The notes under the pieces: generated by a model
Told to the model about the DNA's origin: nothing
Seen by the model: only the letters and a program-made list of their open reading frames with translations
Databases searched by the model: none
In this document: positions 24,946 through 35,700 of the stretch, piece by piece
Position numbering within the stretch: the stretch's first letter is position 1
How the letters are laid out: each line of letters begins with the position of its first letter
From: Actinomadura rubteroloni
GTDB lineage: Bacteria > Actinomycetota > Actinomycetes > Streptosporangiales > Streptosporangiaceae
Direction of reading: 5' to 3'
NCBI RefSeq assembly: GCF_002911665.1
Contig: NZ_MTBP01000001.1
Coordinates: forward strand, 1,612,001 to 1,676,000
Length of the DNA stretch: 64,000 nucleotides
Translations under genes and position numbers: made by a program

Positions 24946-26133
24946 ATGAACACTGCGGGGGCCATTCTTCTCTCGACCATCGGATCGCGCGGCGACGTCC
25001 AGCCGATCGCCGCGCTGGCGCTGAGCCTGAAAGAACTCGGGACGGACGTCCGCGTCTGCGCGCCGCCCGATTTCCGCGACTGGCTGGAAAGTCTCGATAT
25101 CCCGTTCATCCCACTGGGGCCCGAAGTGCGCGGCACGGCGAAAGCCCGTCCGACCGCGAAACCGACACCGGAGCAGATGCTCCAGATCGCTGCGGCGACC
25201 GTCGCAGCGCAGTTCGCCGTCCTGCCCGACGCGGCGGAGGGCTGCGCCGCGCTCGTGGGCGGCGGCGCGCTCCAGATCGCCCTGCGCTCGGTGGCCGAAC
25301 TGCGCGGGATCCCGTACGTCTACGCGGCGTACTGCCCGGTCACACTGCCGTCCGCGCACCACGCGCCGCCCGCGTGGCGCGGGGACGCCGGGAACGACGG
25401 CACTCCCGAGGACTTGTGGACGGCCGACGCGCGCCGCTGGAACGCCTCGTGGGGCGTCGCGCTCAACGCGCAGCGGGCGTCCGCCGGGCTGCCGCCGGTC
25501 GCCGACGTGCGCGGCCACATCTTCACCGGCGCCCCGTGGCTCGCCGCCGACCCGGCGCTCGCGCCCTGGCCCGGCGGCGGGGACGTCGTCCAGACCGGCG
25601 CCTGGATCCTCCCGGACGAGCGTCCGCTGCCGCCCGAACTGGAACGGTTCCTCGCGGCGGGCGATCCGCCCGTCTACTTCGGGTTCGGCAGCGTCCGCGC
25701 GCCCGACGGCCTGGCCGCCGCGATGGTGGCGGCGGCCCGCGCGCACGGCCGCCGCGCCGTCGTGCTGCGCGGCTGGACGGACCTGGCCTCGCCGGACGAC
25801 GGGCCGGACTGCCTGTCCCTCGGCGAGGTCAACCAGCAGGCCCTGTTCCGCCGCGTCGCCGCCGTCGTGCACCACGGCGGCGCAGGCACCACGACGGCGG
25901 CGGCACGCGCCGGAACGCCGCAGGTCGTCGTCCCGCAGCACTACGACCAGCACTACTTCGCGCGCCGCGTGGAAGACCTGGGGATCGGCGTCACCGCGAC
26001 GCCGGACGACCTGACCGAAGCCCTCGCCCACGCCCTCACCCGCGCACCCCAGGCCGCCGCGTTCGCCCGCAACGTCCGCACGAACGGCGCCCAGAGCGCC
26101 GCCCGCCGCCTCCTGACCCTGACCGGCCGCTGA
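24946..26133 (+). CDS. Family 1 glycosyltransferase (GtfA/EryCIII-like, UDP-sugar type)
   Basis: About 395 residues from ATG at 24946, chosen because the conserved N-terminus begins there (ILLSTIGSRGDVQPIAALAL). The C-terminal donor-binding domain has LGEVNQQALFRRVAAVVHHG followed by GAGTTTAAARAGTPQVVVPQ and YDQHYFARRVEDLG, the nucleotide-sugar signature. Such enzymes glycosylate lipids, sterols, antibiotics or macrolides. There is no biosynthetic cluster around it, so the acceptor is unknown; a self-resistance or xenobiotic-glycosylating role is possible. The upstream gap (24802-24945) must hold promoters for both this gene and the divergent carboxypeptidase. Confidence 0.87.
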   Translation: MNTAGAILLSTIGSRGDVQPIAALALSLKELGTDVRVCAPPDFRDWLESLDIPFIPLGPEVRGTAKARPTAKPTPEQMLQIAAATVAAQFAVLPDAAEGCAALVGGGALQIALRSVAELRGIPYVYAAYCPVTLPSAHHAPPAWRGDAGNDGTPEDLWTADARRWNASWGVALNAQRASAGLPPVADVRGHIFTGAPWLAADPALAPWPGGGDVVQTGAWILPDERPLPPELERFLAAGDPPVYFGFGSVRAPDGLAAAMVAAARAHGRRAVVLRGWTDLASPDDGPDCLSLGEVNQQALFRRVAAVVHHGGAGTTTAAARAGTPQVVVPQHYDQHYFARRVEDLGIGVTATPDDLTEALAHALTRAPQAAAFARNVRTNGAQSAARRLLTLTGR

Positions 26134-26470
26134 CAACTCAGCCCGCCCCACGCCACCGCGCCCCGCACGGACGGTGCACGCGCTGTCGACCGCGTATCGG
26201 AACCGGCCGCTGACGGCTCAGCGTGCGCTCGCCCGCACGCGTTGCCGAGTTCGCGGCCAGCGTCTGGAAGGGCGGCCCGCGCCCTCGCTGGTCGCTGGCG
26301 GTTCAGCGCGTTCGGTCCGCGCCGCGCGTCGCCGAGTTCGCTGCCAGGTTCCGCGATGCTGCGCGCCGCGCCTTGCCGGTCGCCGACGGCTCAGCGTGCG
26401 TTTGTCCGTGCGTTGCCGCGCACGTCGGCGACGTTCGTGCGGGCGGGGCTTCGGCCGCTGACGCGTGGTG
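26127..26470. repeat. Degenerate ~86-bp repeats behind the glycosyltransferase; no gene
   Basis: The segment CGCTGACGGCTCAGCG and relatives recur near 26136, 26215, 26301 and 26388, about 79-87 bp apart, each followed by CGTGCGCTCGCCC- or GTTGCCGAGTTCGC-like sequence. The earliest copy includes the end of the glycosyltransferase gene (CCGGCCGCTGACAACTCAGC). All frames look like noise, so the 377-bp gap appears non-coding. Confidence 0.5.
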
Positions 26471-26510
26471 CTTGTGCTCGGTCTGTGTTGGCGCGGTCGT
26501 TGTGGGTGGG

Positions 26511-26744
26511 TCAGCGGGCGCATTCGATTCGCTGGGAGACGCCGCAGCCGGTCATGTCGGTGCGGCCGGTGGCGTGCCAGTCGCCGCCGAACGTCTCGCG
26601 GCACACCCAGTTGATCTCCAGGGAGAGGGAGGTGCACGGCGTCCAGCGCGTTTCGCGGGGTGGGGCGGCGGACGCCGCGTGCGGGGCGAGGACGGTCATG
26701 CCGGCCGCCGCCAGGACGACGGCGAGACCACGGGACAGGTGCAT
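26511..26744 (-). CDS. Small secreted four-cysteine protein
   Basis: 77 residues behind a strong ribosome site (GGAGGATCGCC). A signal peptide (LSRGLAVVLAAAGMTVLAPH, cleavage near ASA-AP) leaves a mature peptide of ~50 residues with four cysteines (TPCTS, NWVCRE, TGCGV, IECAR) that could form two disulfides. I do not recognise the family. It stands alone between the glycosyltransferase and the monooxygenase, in the opposite direction to both. Confidence 0.65.
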   Translation of the reverse strand: MHLSRGLAVVLAAAGMTVLAPHAASAAPPRETRWTPCTSLSLEINWVCRETFGGDWHATGRTDMTGCGVSQRIECAR

Positions 26745-26986
26745 GGCGATCCTCCGATCGGGACGGAAGGCCAGCCTGGCCGGTCGGTCCGATGGCCGTC
26801 CGCTGAGTCCAGGGGGTTGTCGCCGTCCGGGTCCTCTTTTCTGGCCCGTAAGTCAGCCGCGCGAACGAAGGAATTCGTTCGGGCGAATGAATTGTGGTGT
26901 TCCGGCGGATGATTGACGATTTACGGCGGGTCGTGTTTCGCTGGGAAAGCGTCCGAAGAACGGTTTTCGTCCGAGGAGGATCCAGC

Positions 26987-28063
26987 GTGCATGCCCTCGT
27001 CATCGGCGGCGGTATCGCCGGTTCCGCCACCGCCGTAGCGCTGCGCTCGATCGGCGCGGACGTCACCGTCTGCGAGGCGCGATCGGCCGCCGACCTGGAC
27101 GCCGGGCTGTGGCTCGGCGTCGCGTCCAACGGCCTGAGCGCGCTGGACGTCCTCGGCCTGCGCGCCACGACGCTGGCCGCCTCGCTGGTCGACCCGCGGA
27201 CCGGGACGGCCGGACGGTCCGGCTTCGCGCCCGTCCGACGCGCCGACCTCTACCGGATCCTGCGGCGCGCGGCGCAGGAGCGCGGCGCCGTCCTCCGCTA
27301 CGACAAGAAGCTGGTGGAAGCCGACGACACCGGCACCGCGACCTTCGCCGACGGCTCGACCGTGACGGCCGACGTCATCATCGGCTGCGACGGCGTCCAC
27401 TCGCGCACCCGCTCGGTCATCGACCCCGGCGCCCCGTCGCCGCGCTACATCCCGCTGCTGAACATCGGCGGCTTCGCCGAAAGCGCGCGGGCGCCGGGCG
27501 AACCGGCGCGGCTCCAGTTCGTGCGGGGCGGCGGAGGCTTCTTCGGCTATACGACCGCCGCCGGCCGCGACGAGGTCTGGTGGTTCGCGAACCTGCCCTG
27601 GCCGACCGAACCCACCCGCTCCGAACTGGCCGCGATGACAAGGGACGACCTGACCAAGCTCCTGCTGGACGCGCTGAACGACACTCCGCCGTTCGTCCGC
27701 GACGTCATCGAACGCACCGGACCGGGCCTGTACGCGGTGCCGACCCACGACCTGCCCGCCGTCCCGGTCTGGCGCCGGGGAAGGACGATCCTGCTCGGCG
27801 ACGCGGCCCACGCGACCACCCCGACGTCCGGCCAGGGCGCGTCGATGGCACTGGAGGACGCGGTCGTCCTCGCCAAGTGCCTGCGCGACCGCCCGTCCTG
27901 GCACGACGCGGCGGCGCGCTACGAGGAACTGCGCCGGGGCCGCGTCCAGGACATCGTGGCGCTGGGCGCCCGCGCGTCGGCCGCCAAGCTGACCGACGCG
28001 TCCATCGAGGACTCCCTCGAATGGATCCACTCCTACCGCGTCGACTGGGCCGCCCCGGCCTGA
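26987..28063 (+). CDS. FAD-dependent monooxygenase (PHBH family)
   Basis: About 358 residues from GTG at 26987, with GAGGAGGATCC ahead. The FAD-binding start (HALVIGGGIAGSATAVALRS), the DG motif (VIIGCDGVHSRTRS) and the second FAD motif (GRTILLGDAAHATTPTSGQG, then ASMALEDAVVLAKCL) are all in place. It should hydroxylate an aromatic or polyketide-like substrate using NAD(P)H and oxygen. No pathway genes are adjacent, so the substrate is unknown. Transcription probably ends at the hairpin 28078-28124. Confidence 0.88.
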   Translation: MHALVIGGGIAGSATAVALRSIGADVTVCEARSAADLDAGLWLGVASNGLSALDVLGLRATTLAASLVDPRTGTAGRSGFAPVRRADLYRILRRAAQERGAVLRYDKKLVEADDTGTATFADGSTVTADVIIGCDGVHSRTRSVIDPGAPSPRYIPLLNIGGFAESARAPGEPARLQFVRGGGGFFGYTTAAGRDEVWWFANLPWPTEPTRSELAAMTRDDLTKLLLDALNDTPPFVRDVIERTGPGLYAVPTHDLPAVPVWRRGRTILLGDAAHATTPTSGQGASMALEDAVVLAKCLRDRPSWHDAAARYEELRRGRVQDIVALGARASAAKLTDASIEDSLEWIHSYRVDWAAPA

Positions 28064-28077
28064 CCCCGCGAATGCGC

Positions 28078-28124
28078 GGAGCCCCGCGCCGGGCCGCCGG
28101 GGGCGGCGCCGGGCACGGGGCTCC
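28078..28124. terminator. Bidirectional hairpin terminator between convergent genes
   Basis: GGAGCCCCG at 28078-28086 pairs with CGGGGCTCC at 28116-28124, and the interior GC-rich arms extend the stem. It lies between the convergent monooxygenase and CHAP genes. There is no U-tract, as is usual in actinobacteria. Confidence 0.7.
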
Positions 28125-28136
28125 GGGCGGGGTGGA

Positions 28137-28877
28137 TCACTTGGCGTACTTCGGGTACCCGAAGCCGACGACCGAGTCGACCGGACGGGTCTTGATCTTC
28201 ACGGCGTTGCCGGTGTTGCCCTCGACGGTCTTGATCGTGCCGTCGTGGTTGTCCTTCACGACCATCCCGACGTGCTCGATGTCGTCGGCCGACTTGCCGC
28301 CGTCCCAGGAGAAGAAGACGACCGCGCCGGGCTTGGGCGTGTGGCCCCAGCGACCGTTGTCCTCGAACCACTTGGCGTGCTGGACGGTCCAGGCGTCCTC
28401 GCCCATCTGGTCGGAGAACTGGAGCTTGTTGCCGACCCAGGACACGAACATGCTGCACCAGGAGGCGTTCTTGTAGGACCCGAGCGAGCCGCCGTCGCGC
28501 TTGACGGTCTCCTTGGCCCGGTCGGTGGCCATGTACCACTTGGAGAACTTGGTCGCGCCCGCGCCCTGCTCGCGCTGGCCGACCTGCGACTCGGCGAGCC
28601 GGACGGCGTCCTGCGCGGTCGGGGCATGCGCGGCCTGCTTCGGCGCGGCCTGCTTCGGGGCGGCCGGCGCGGTGGAGTTGGGCTTGGCGTCGGCGGCGCG
28701 CTGCTGCGCGGCGTCCGCGGCGGACACGACACCGGTCGGGACGTCCTTGCCCGGCGTCGGGACGGCGGCCTGCGCGGCGGCGGCGCCGGTCCCGGCGAGC
28801 ACGGCCCCGGCGGCGAGGGTGCCGGCGGCGCGCAGGGCGAGGGTACGGGTCGTGGCGGTGCGAAGCTTACCGATCAT
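28137..28877 (-). CDS. Secreted CHAP-domain peptidoglycan hydrolase
   Basis: 246 residues from ATG at 28877, chosen because GAGGAGCAATCCTTC immediately precedes it; an ATG 24 bases further upstream falls at the riboswitch edge. Signal peptide (RAAGTLAAGAVLAGTGAAAA, cleavage near AQA-AV), an Ala/Pro-rich linker with repeated APKQAA, then the CHAP catalytic domain: Cys in NASWCSMFVSWVG, His in DIEHVGMVVKDNHDG, and an Asn/Glu in KTVEGNTGNAVK. These enzymes cut peptidoglycan amide bonds. A c-di-AMP riboswitch lies in the leader, tying synthesis to the second messenger that tracks osmotic and wall state. Confidence 0.88.
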   Translation of the reverse strand: MIGKLRTATTRTLALRAAGTLAAGAVLAGTGAAAAQAAVPTPGKDVPTGVVSAADAAQQRAADAKPNSTAPAAPKQAAPKQAAHAPTAQDAVRLAESQVGQREQGAGATKFSKWYMATDRAKETVKRDGGSLGSYKNASWCSMFVSWVGNKLQFSDQMGEDAWTVQHAKWFEDNGRWGHTPKPGAVVFFSWDGGKSADDIEHVGMVVKDNHDGTIKTVEGNTGNAVKIKTRPVDSVVGFGYPKYAK

Positions 28878-28892
28878 GAAGGATTGCTCCTC

Positions 28893-29020
28893 AGCTTCCA
28901 TGACGCCTACCGGGTTAGCTGACGGGTTCGGGCGTGGAAGACGCCCTACGGTTCGTGCTCGAACCGATTCACCCCGTGATGGAACCTTGGGTCCCCGGCT
29001 CCGCAGAGATGCGGACTCGG
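28893..29020 (-). promoter_or_regulatory. Cyclic di-AMP riboswitch (ydaO/yuaA type)
   Basis: On the minus strand, just upstream of the CHAP gene, the conserved blocks appear in order: a hairpin (CCGCATCTCTGCGG), GGGGACCCAAGG (about 28996-28985), GGGGTGAATC (28975-28966), a variable stem, then GCCCGAACCCGTCAGCTAAC leading into CCGGTAGGC (28933-28905). These match the ydaO consensus, known in Streptomyces upstream of resuscitation-promoting-factor and hydrolase genes, where c-di-AMP turns expression off. Identified by eye; boundaries are approximate. Confidence 0.9.
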
Positions 29021-29207
29021 CGTGGGGCGCGCGGAAGGCGCCCGGCGGTCGATGGACGTTCTCCGGCCGAAGAAACGGCACGGAGCGGAAGATGCGCGGC
29101 AGTGGCGCGGTCTTCGCGCACGGCCCCGGAAGAACGGTGGGGCGCGTGGTTCAGGCCTCGCGTGATGCGCTCCGCTCGGGAGAACGCGGTACGGCCTGCT
29201 CGTACGG

Positions 29208-29580
29208 GAGAGAACACCTGACGTGGTGTTTGCATTCCCGTGGTGTCCGCCGCTTCCGCGACGGTCACGGGCTACAACACCGGACGAGATGCTTGCATTC
29301 CCGTGGGTTTCGCCGGATGAACGGCGGTCCTACGTAGAACACCTGGCCCGGGGTTGACATTCCCGTGGTGTGCGCTGCTCTCGCGGCGCGTACATGGGAG
29401 AACGCGGAGGACCGCGTTGCCATTCCCATGGGGTCCTGCCGACATCGCGGCGGATACGGGGTAGAACACCTGGGACGGTGTTGGCATTCCCGTGACCCTC
29501 CCCGCCGGTCGTGGCGAGGACCCCGTACAACAGGACCCCGGGGCCCGTCATTCCCGTGGCGCCGCGACTGCGTAGAGTGA
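29208..29580. repeat. Six ~63-bp structured direct repeats (CRISPR-like spacing, degenerate)
   Basis: Elements beginning AGAACACC-type start at 29211, 29274, 29336, 29399, 29463 and 29527, and the inner core ATTCCCGTGG starts at 29234, 29297, 29359, 29422, 29486 and 29550: spacing 62-64 bp throughout. The best copies contain AACACCTGGGACGGTGTT, an inverted repeat, before the core, and the intervening ~28 bp often holds its own hairpin (CGCCGGATGAACGGCG in unit 2). Repeats differ at many positions and no cas gene is near. It lies between the CHAP hydrolase and the triple-HTH gene; no protein frame runs cleanly through it because unit lengths vary. Confidence 0.75.
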
Positions 29581-29602
29581 AGAAATGATCTTGTGGAGCG
29601 CG

Positions 29603-30175
29603 CTAGCGGGACGCCCCGTAGGCCGCGACGTCGGCGCGGCGGTACAGGCGCCGGACGCGGCCCCCGGCGAGGGTCTCCACGCGGACGGGCTCGGGCCAGC
29701 CGCGCGGCGGACGGGACGCGTACACCGTCACGCTGCCCGGGGCCAGGCCCAGCATCCGGCCCGCCTCCGCGAGCGTGATCAGGTCGTCCGGGGCGGAAGG
29801 AGCCCCGAGTCCCGCATACCAGGACAGGAAGGCGGCCTCGTCCCAGAACAGGGCCTTGCCGTGCCGCCGGACGGGCTCGGGATGCCCGTTGGCCTCCCGC
29901 TCGGCCCACAACTGCTTCAGTCGGTGCTTACTGATCCCGTGGCGCGCCGCGAGGTCGTCGCGCGTCGCCAGGCCGTCCGGGACGCCGGTGGAACGGGCCG
30001 CGTACCAGCGGTCCCACTCCCCGGCGTCCCAGACCAGGCGGCCTCCGGACGTCCCCGCCGCCTCCGGATGCCCGTTGGCCGCGCGCTCCCGGTACCACTT
30101 CTCCAGGGTGCTGCGCCCGAGGCCGTGGGCGTCCATGAGGTCGGCGCGCGTGTAGACGCGGGGCGGGGTCTGCAT
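29603..30175 (-). CDS. Three-repeat helix-turn-helix protein (excisionase/MerR-like)
   Basis: 190 residues consisting almost wholly of three tandem HTH units of ~60 residues. Unit 1: YTRADLMDAHGLGRSTLEKW then ANGHPEAA and DAGEWDRWYAAR. Unit 2: ATRDDLAARHGISKHRLKQL, ANGHPEPVRRHGKALFW and EAAFLSWYAG. Unit 3: ITLAEAGRMLGLAPGSVTVY, GWPEPVRVE and RRADVAAYG. Each looks like an excisionase-type winged helix, so the protein could contact three consecutive DNA turns. Its target is unknown; the ~63-bp repeat array directly downstream of its 3' end is an attractive but unproven candidate. The start has only a GGCGGG upstream. Confidence 0.7.
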   Translation of the reverse strand: MQTPPRVYTRADLMDAHGLGRSTLEKWYRERAANGHPEAAGTSGGRLVWDAGEWDRWYAARSTGVPDGLATRDDLAARHGISKHRLKQLWAEREANGHPEPVRRHGKALFWDEAAFLSWYAGLGAPSAPDDLITLAEAGRMLGLAPGSVTVYASRPPRGWPEPVRVETLAGGRVRRLYRRADVAAYGASR

Positions 30176-30202
30176 CCCGCCATCATCGCCGACGGAGGCG
30201 GC

Positions 30203-30835
30203 TCAGCCCTCCAGGGCCGTCGGGACCCTGGGCAGCCGCACCCAGGCCGGACGCACCGCGCCGACGTACGTCCGCTGGTAGTAGCCCGTCAGCCGCGAGA
30301 CGGTGACGGTGGCGCCGGTGTGCGGCGCGTGGATGAAGCGTCCGTTCCCCAGGTACATCCCGACGTGCCCGAGACGGTGGAAGAACACGAGGTCGCCGGC
30401 GCGCAGGCCGCGCGTCCGGACGTGCGACCGGATCCTGCGGTACTGCGCGTAGGTGACGCGGGGGATCGAGACCCCGGCGCGCCGCCACGCCTGCTGGACG
30501 AGCCCCGAGCAGTCGAACCCGGTGGCCCCGTTCCCGCCCCAGACGTACGGGCGTCCGCGCTGTTTGAGGGCGTAGGCGACGGCTCGGCGGGCGCGCGTGT
30601 CCCACTTCGCCGTCATCGCCGCCCGTTTCTTCCGGACGGCTCGCTGGAGCAGCGCTAGCCTGCGGGCGCGCAGCACGGCACGGGACTGCGTCCGCGACGT
30701 GCTCTGTTCGGCGGTGGACGCCGCGATCGCGCGGCGCACGGTCGGCGGCGCGTCGTCGGCGAGCGCCACCGGTCCGGTCGTGAGAGCGAGCGTCACCGTC
30801 GCGGCGCCGCACGCGGCCTTCATGGGGATGGACAT
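30203..30835 (-). CDS. NlpC/P60-family secreted peptidoglycan endopeptidase
   Basis: 210 residues with a signal peptide (MKAACGAATVTLALTTGPVA, cleavage near ALA-DD), an Arg-rich helical linker, and an NlpC/P60 domain: RGRPYVWGGNGATGFDCSGL (catalytic Cys), LGHVGMYLGNGRFIHAPHTG (both His). It cleaves gamma-D-Glu-type links in peptidoglycan stems. The ATG at 30835 has GGGAGG ten bases upstream; a second ATG four codons later is possible. It precedes the triple-HTH gene by 27 bases on the same strand, so the two may be co-transcribed. Confidence 0.88.
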   Translation of the reverse strand: MSIPMKAACGAATVTLALTTGPVALADDAPPTVRRAIAASTAEQSTSRTQSRAVLRARRLALLQRAVRKKRAAMTAKWDTRARRAVAYALKQRGRPYVWGGNGATGFDCSGLVQQAWRRAGVSIPRVTYAQYRRIRSHVRTRGLRAGDLVFFHRLGHVGMYLGNGRFIHAPHTGATVTVSRLTGYYQRTYVGAVRPAWVRLPRVPTALEG

Positions 30836-31146
30836 GGCCGTGGAACCTCCCTACATGATCATCCGCGAGAGGGTCTACCCGGCCCGGCCGGTCGGGCCTT
30901 CCAGACTTCGCTGGGAAACACCCACGACCGGGGAAAATGTCGGTACGACATGTCTGTGATGTCGTAAAGCGGACGTCGGGACAACGGCGGCGGGGGCTCG
31001 CGCGTCCTCTTCAGGGCGGAATTCGTCCGGCCCGCACGGCCCGGACGAACCCGGACGAACCACGTCCCGGCCCCCCACGCCCCGTCGCCCCGGCCCGGTA
31101 AGGTTCCGCGGAGAGCCTCCCGGCCCCACTCCACCCCGAAGGGACG

Positions 31147-32577
<1,431 letters not shown>

Positions 32578-32788
32578 CACCTGCCCCGGCCGCGCGATAT
32601 CGCTGCGCGCCGGGGGCAGGGTTACGTGATTCGCGGCGGTTTCCCCGGACGGGAGTGGCAGGGTAGGAACCGGCATGTTCCACGCGCGACCCCGGCGGTC
32701 GAGCGCGGAGCCGAAGATCGTTACGCTGGCGGCGTGAGCGTTCGTCACAACGACGTGGCGGGCGGTTCCCAGGGGAGTTGGCACAGGC

Positions 32789-35700
32789 ATGAGCGGCGAG
32801 CTCGATCAGGCGAAGTACGACCTGCTCCGGACCGCGGCGGAACAGTACGCCGCCGCGCTCGGCGAGCACGGGGACATCGCGGAGACCGACGGTTACCTCC
32901 GTCTCTACTACCGCCATGTCGCCCCCGAGGACCTGATCGGACGTCCGCCCGCCGAGGTGTACGGCCCCGCGATGGCGCACCGCCGGCTCGGCGCGGAACG
33001 GCCGCAGGGACGGGCCAAAGTGCGCGTCTTCAACCCGTCCGAGGAGTCCGACGGGTGGGAGGAGCAGGGCCGCACCGTCGTCCAGGTCGTCACCGACGAC
33101 ATGCCGTTCCTCGTGGACTCGGTGTCGATGGAGGTGAGCCGGCACAAGCTCACCACGTTCCTGACCGTCCACCCGCTGCTCGGCGTCGACCGCGACGTCG
33201 CGGGCCGCCTGCGCACGTTCCGCGGCAAGCGCGACAGCGACCACGACCTGGACGAGTCCTGGATCCACGTCGAGATCGGCCGCGTGTCCGACCCCGCCGC
33301 GCTGGCCGAGCTGGAGAACGACCTGCTGCGCGTCCTCAACGACGTCCGCGTCGCCTATGAGGACCAGGAGAAGATGCGCGAGCGCGCCGTCGCGCTCGCC
33401 CGGGAGATCGCCGACAACCCGCCGCTGCGCGGGGACGAGGCCGACGAGGCGGTCGAGCTGCTGGACTGGCTCGCGGGCGGCCACTTCACCTTCCTCGGCT
33501 ACCGGGACTACGCGCTCGCCGACGACGGGTCGGCGCTGCGGCCCGTCACCGGCACCGGGCTCGGCATCCTGCGCACCGACACGTCCGAGTCGGGGAGCTT
33601 CGCGGCGCTGCCGCCCGAGGTCCGCCGCCGCGCCACCGAACGGCACCTGCTCGTCATCACCAAGGCCAACAGCAGGTCGACCGTCAACCGGGCCGTCTAC
33701 CTCGACTACATCGGCGTCAAGAAGTTCGACGACCACGGCGCCGTCGTCGGCGAGCGGCGCTTCCTCGGCCTGTTCGCGCACGTCGCCTACAGCGAGTCGA
33801 TCGCGCACGTGCCCGTCCTGAAGCGCAAGGTGGACGAGGTCCTCGACCGCACCGGCTTCACCCCCGACAGCTACGACGGCCAGGAACTCATCGAGATCCT
33901 GGAGAGCTACCCGCGCGACGAGCTGTTCCAGATCTCCCCGGACGAGCTGCTGCCGATCGCGGTCGGCGTGCTGCGGCTGCGCGAGCGCCGCCAGCTCAAG
34001 CTGTTCCTGCGGAAAGACCCCTACGGCCGGTTCATGTCGTGCATGGTCTACCTGCCGCGCGACCGGTACACGACGAAGGTGCGGCTGCGGATCCAGGAGA
34101 TCCTGCGCAGCGCGTTCGAGGGCGTCTCGGTGGACTACAGCGCCAACGTGACCGAGTCCGTCCTCGCGCGGCTGCACGTCGTGGTGCGCGGCGAGCGCGG
34201 GCACCGGCTGCCCGACGTGGACGCCGAGGCGCTGGAGCGGCGGCTGGCCAACGCGACCCGCTCGTGGACCGACTTCCTCGCCGACGCGATCCGCCGCGAG
34301 TGCGGCGACCAGCGGGCACCCGAGCTGACGGCCCGGTACGGCGACGCGTTCCCCGAGGGCTACAAGGCCGACTTCACCGCGACCACCGCCGTGTCCGACC
34401 TGCGCCGCCTGGACGGGCTCGGCGCCGACGGCGACACTTCCATCGACCTGTGGGAGCCCGCGGGCGCCGACGCGGGCGCGCGGCGGCTGAAGATCTACCG
34501 GCGCGGCGAGCCGATCATCTTGTCCAACATGCTGCCGCTGCTCCAGAACATGGGCGTCGAGGTGATCGACGAGCGGCCGTACGAGATCATGCCGCAGGGC
34601 GGGCCGCGCGCCTGGATCTACGATCTCGGCCTGCGCTACACGCCGACGCCCGGCGTCCCGCAGGACGCCGTCAAGGAACTGTTCCAGGAGGCGTTCCTCG
34701 CCCTGTGGGAAGGGCGGATCGAGAACGACGGGTTCAACGCGCTCGTCCTGCGCGTCGGCCTGGACTGGCGGCAGACGATGATCCTGCGCGCCTACGCCCT
34801 GTACCTGCGGCAGACCGGGACGTCGTTCTCCAAGCGCTACATCGAGCAGGTGCTGCTCAACAACCCCGGCATCACGCGGCTGCTCGTCCGGCTGTGGGAG
34901 AGCCGGCTGGACCCGCAGCTCGCGGGCGGCGAGATCGAGCGCAGCCTCGGCATCTTCGAGGAGCTGGAGGGACGTCTCGAAGACGTCCAGAGCCTCGACG
35001 AGGACCGCATCCTGCGCGCCTACCTCGCGATGATCCAGGCGACGCTGCGGACGAACCACTACCAGGGCAAGCCGTACCTGTCGCTGAAGTTCGACCCCGA
35101 GGGCATCCCGGACCTGCCGCTGCCGCGCCCCAAGTTCGAGATCTTCGTGTACTCGCCGAAGGTCGAGGGCGTCCACCTGCGGTTCGGGTCGGTCGCGCGC
35201 GGCGGGCTGCGCTGGTCCGACCGCCGGGAGGACTTCCGCACCGAGATCCTCGGGCTGGTCAAGGCGCAGGCGGTGAAGAACACCGTGATCGTCCCGGCGG
35301 GCGCCAAGGGCGGGTTCGTCGGCAAGCAGCTCCCCGACCCGTCCGACCGCGAGGCGTGGATGAAGGCCGGGATCGACTGCTACAAAGACTTCATCTCCGG
35401 CCTGCTGGACGTCACCGACAACCTGGTGGACGGCAAGGTCGTCCCGCCGGAGAAGGTCGTCCGGCACGACGGCGACGACACCTACCTGGTGGTCGCCGCC
35501 GACAAGGGCACCGCGACGTTCTCCGACATCGCCAACGGCCTCGCCGCCGAATACGGCTTCTGGCTGGGCGACGCGTTCGCGTCCGGCGGGTCGGTCGGCT
35601 ACGACCACAAGGCGATGGGCATCACCGCGCGCGGCGCGTGGGAGTCGGTGAAGTACCACTTCCGCGTCCTCAACCTGGACGTGGAGAAGGACGACTTCAC

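Noticed and set aside
29208..29580. CRISPR array
   Set aside because: Spacing is CRISPR-like, but repeats vary at many positions, spacers share their own hairpin pattern, and no cas genes are present.
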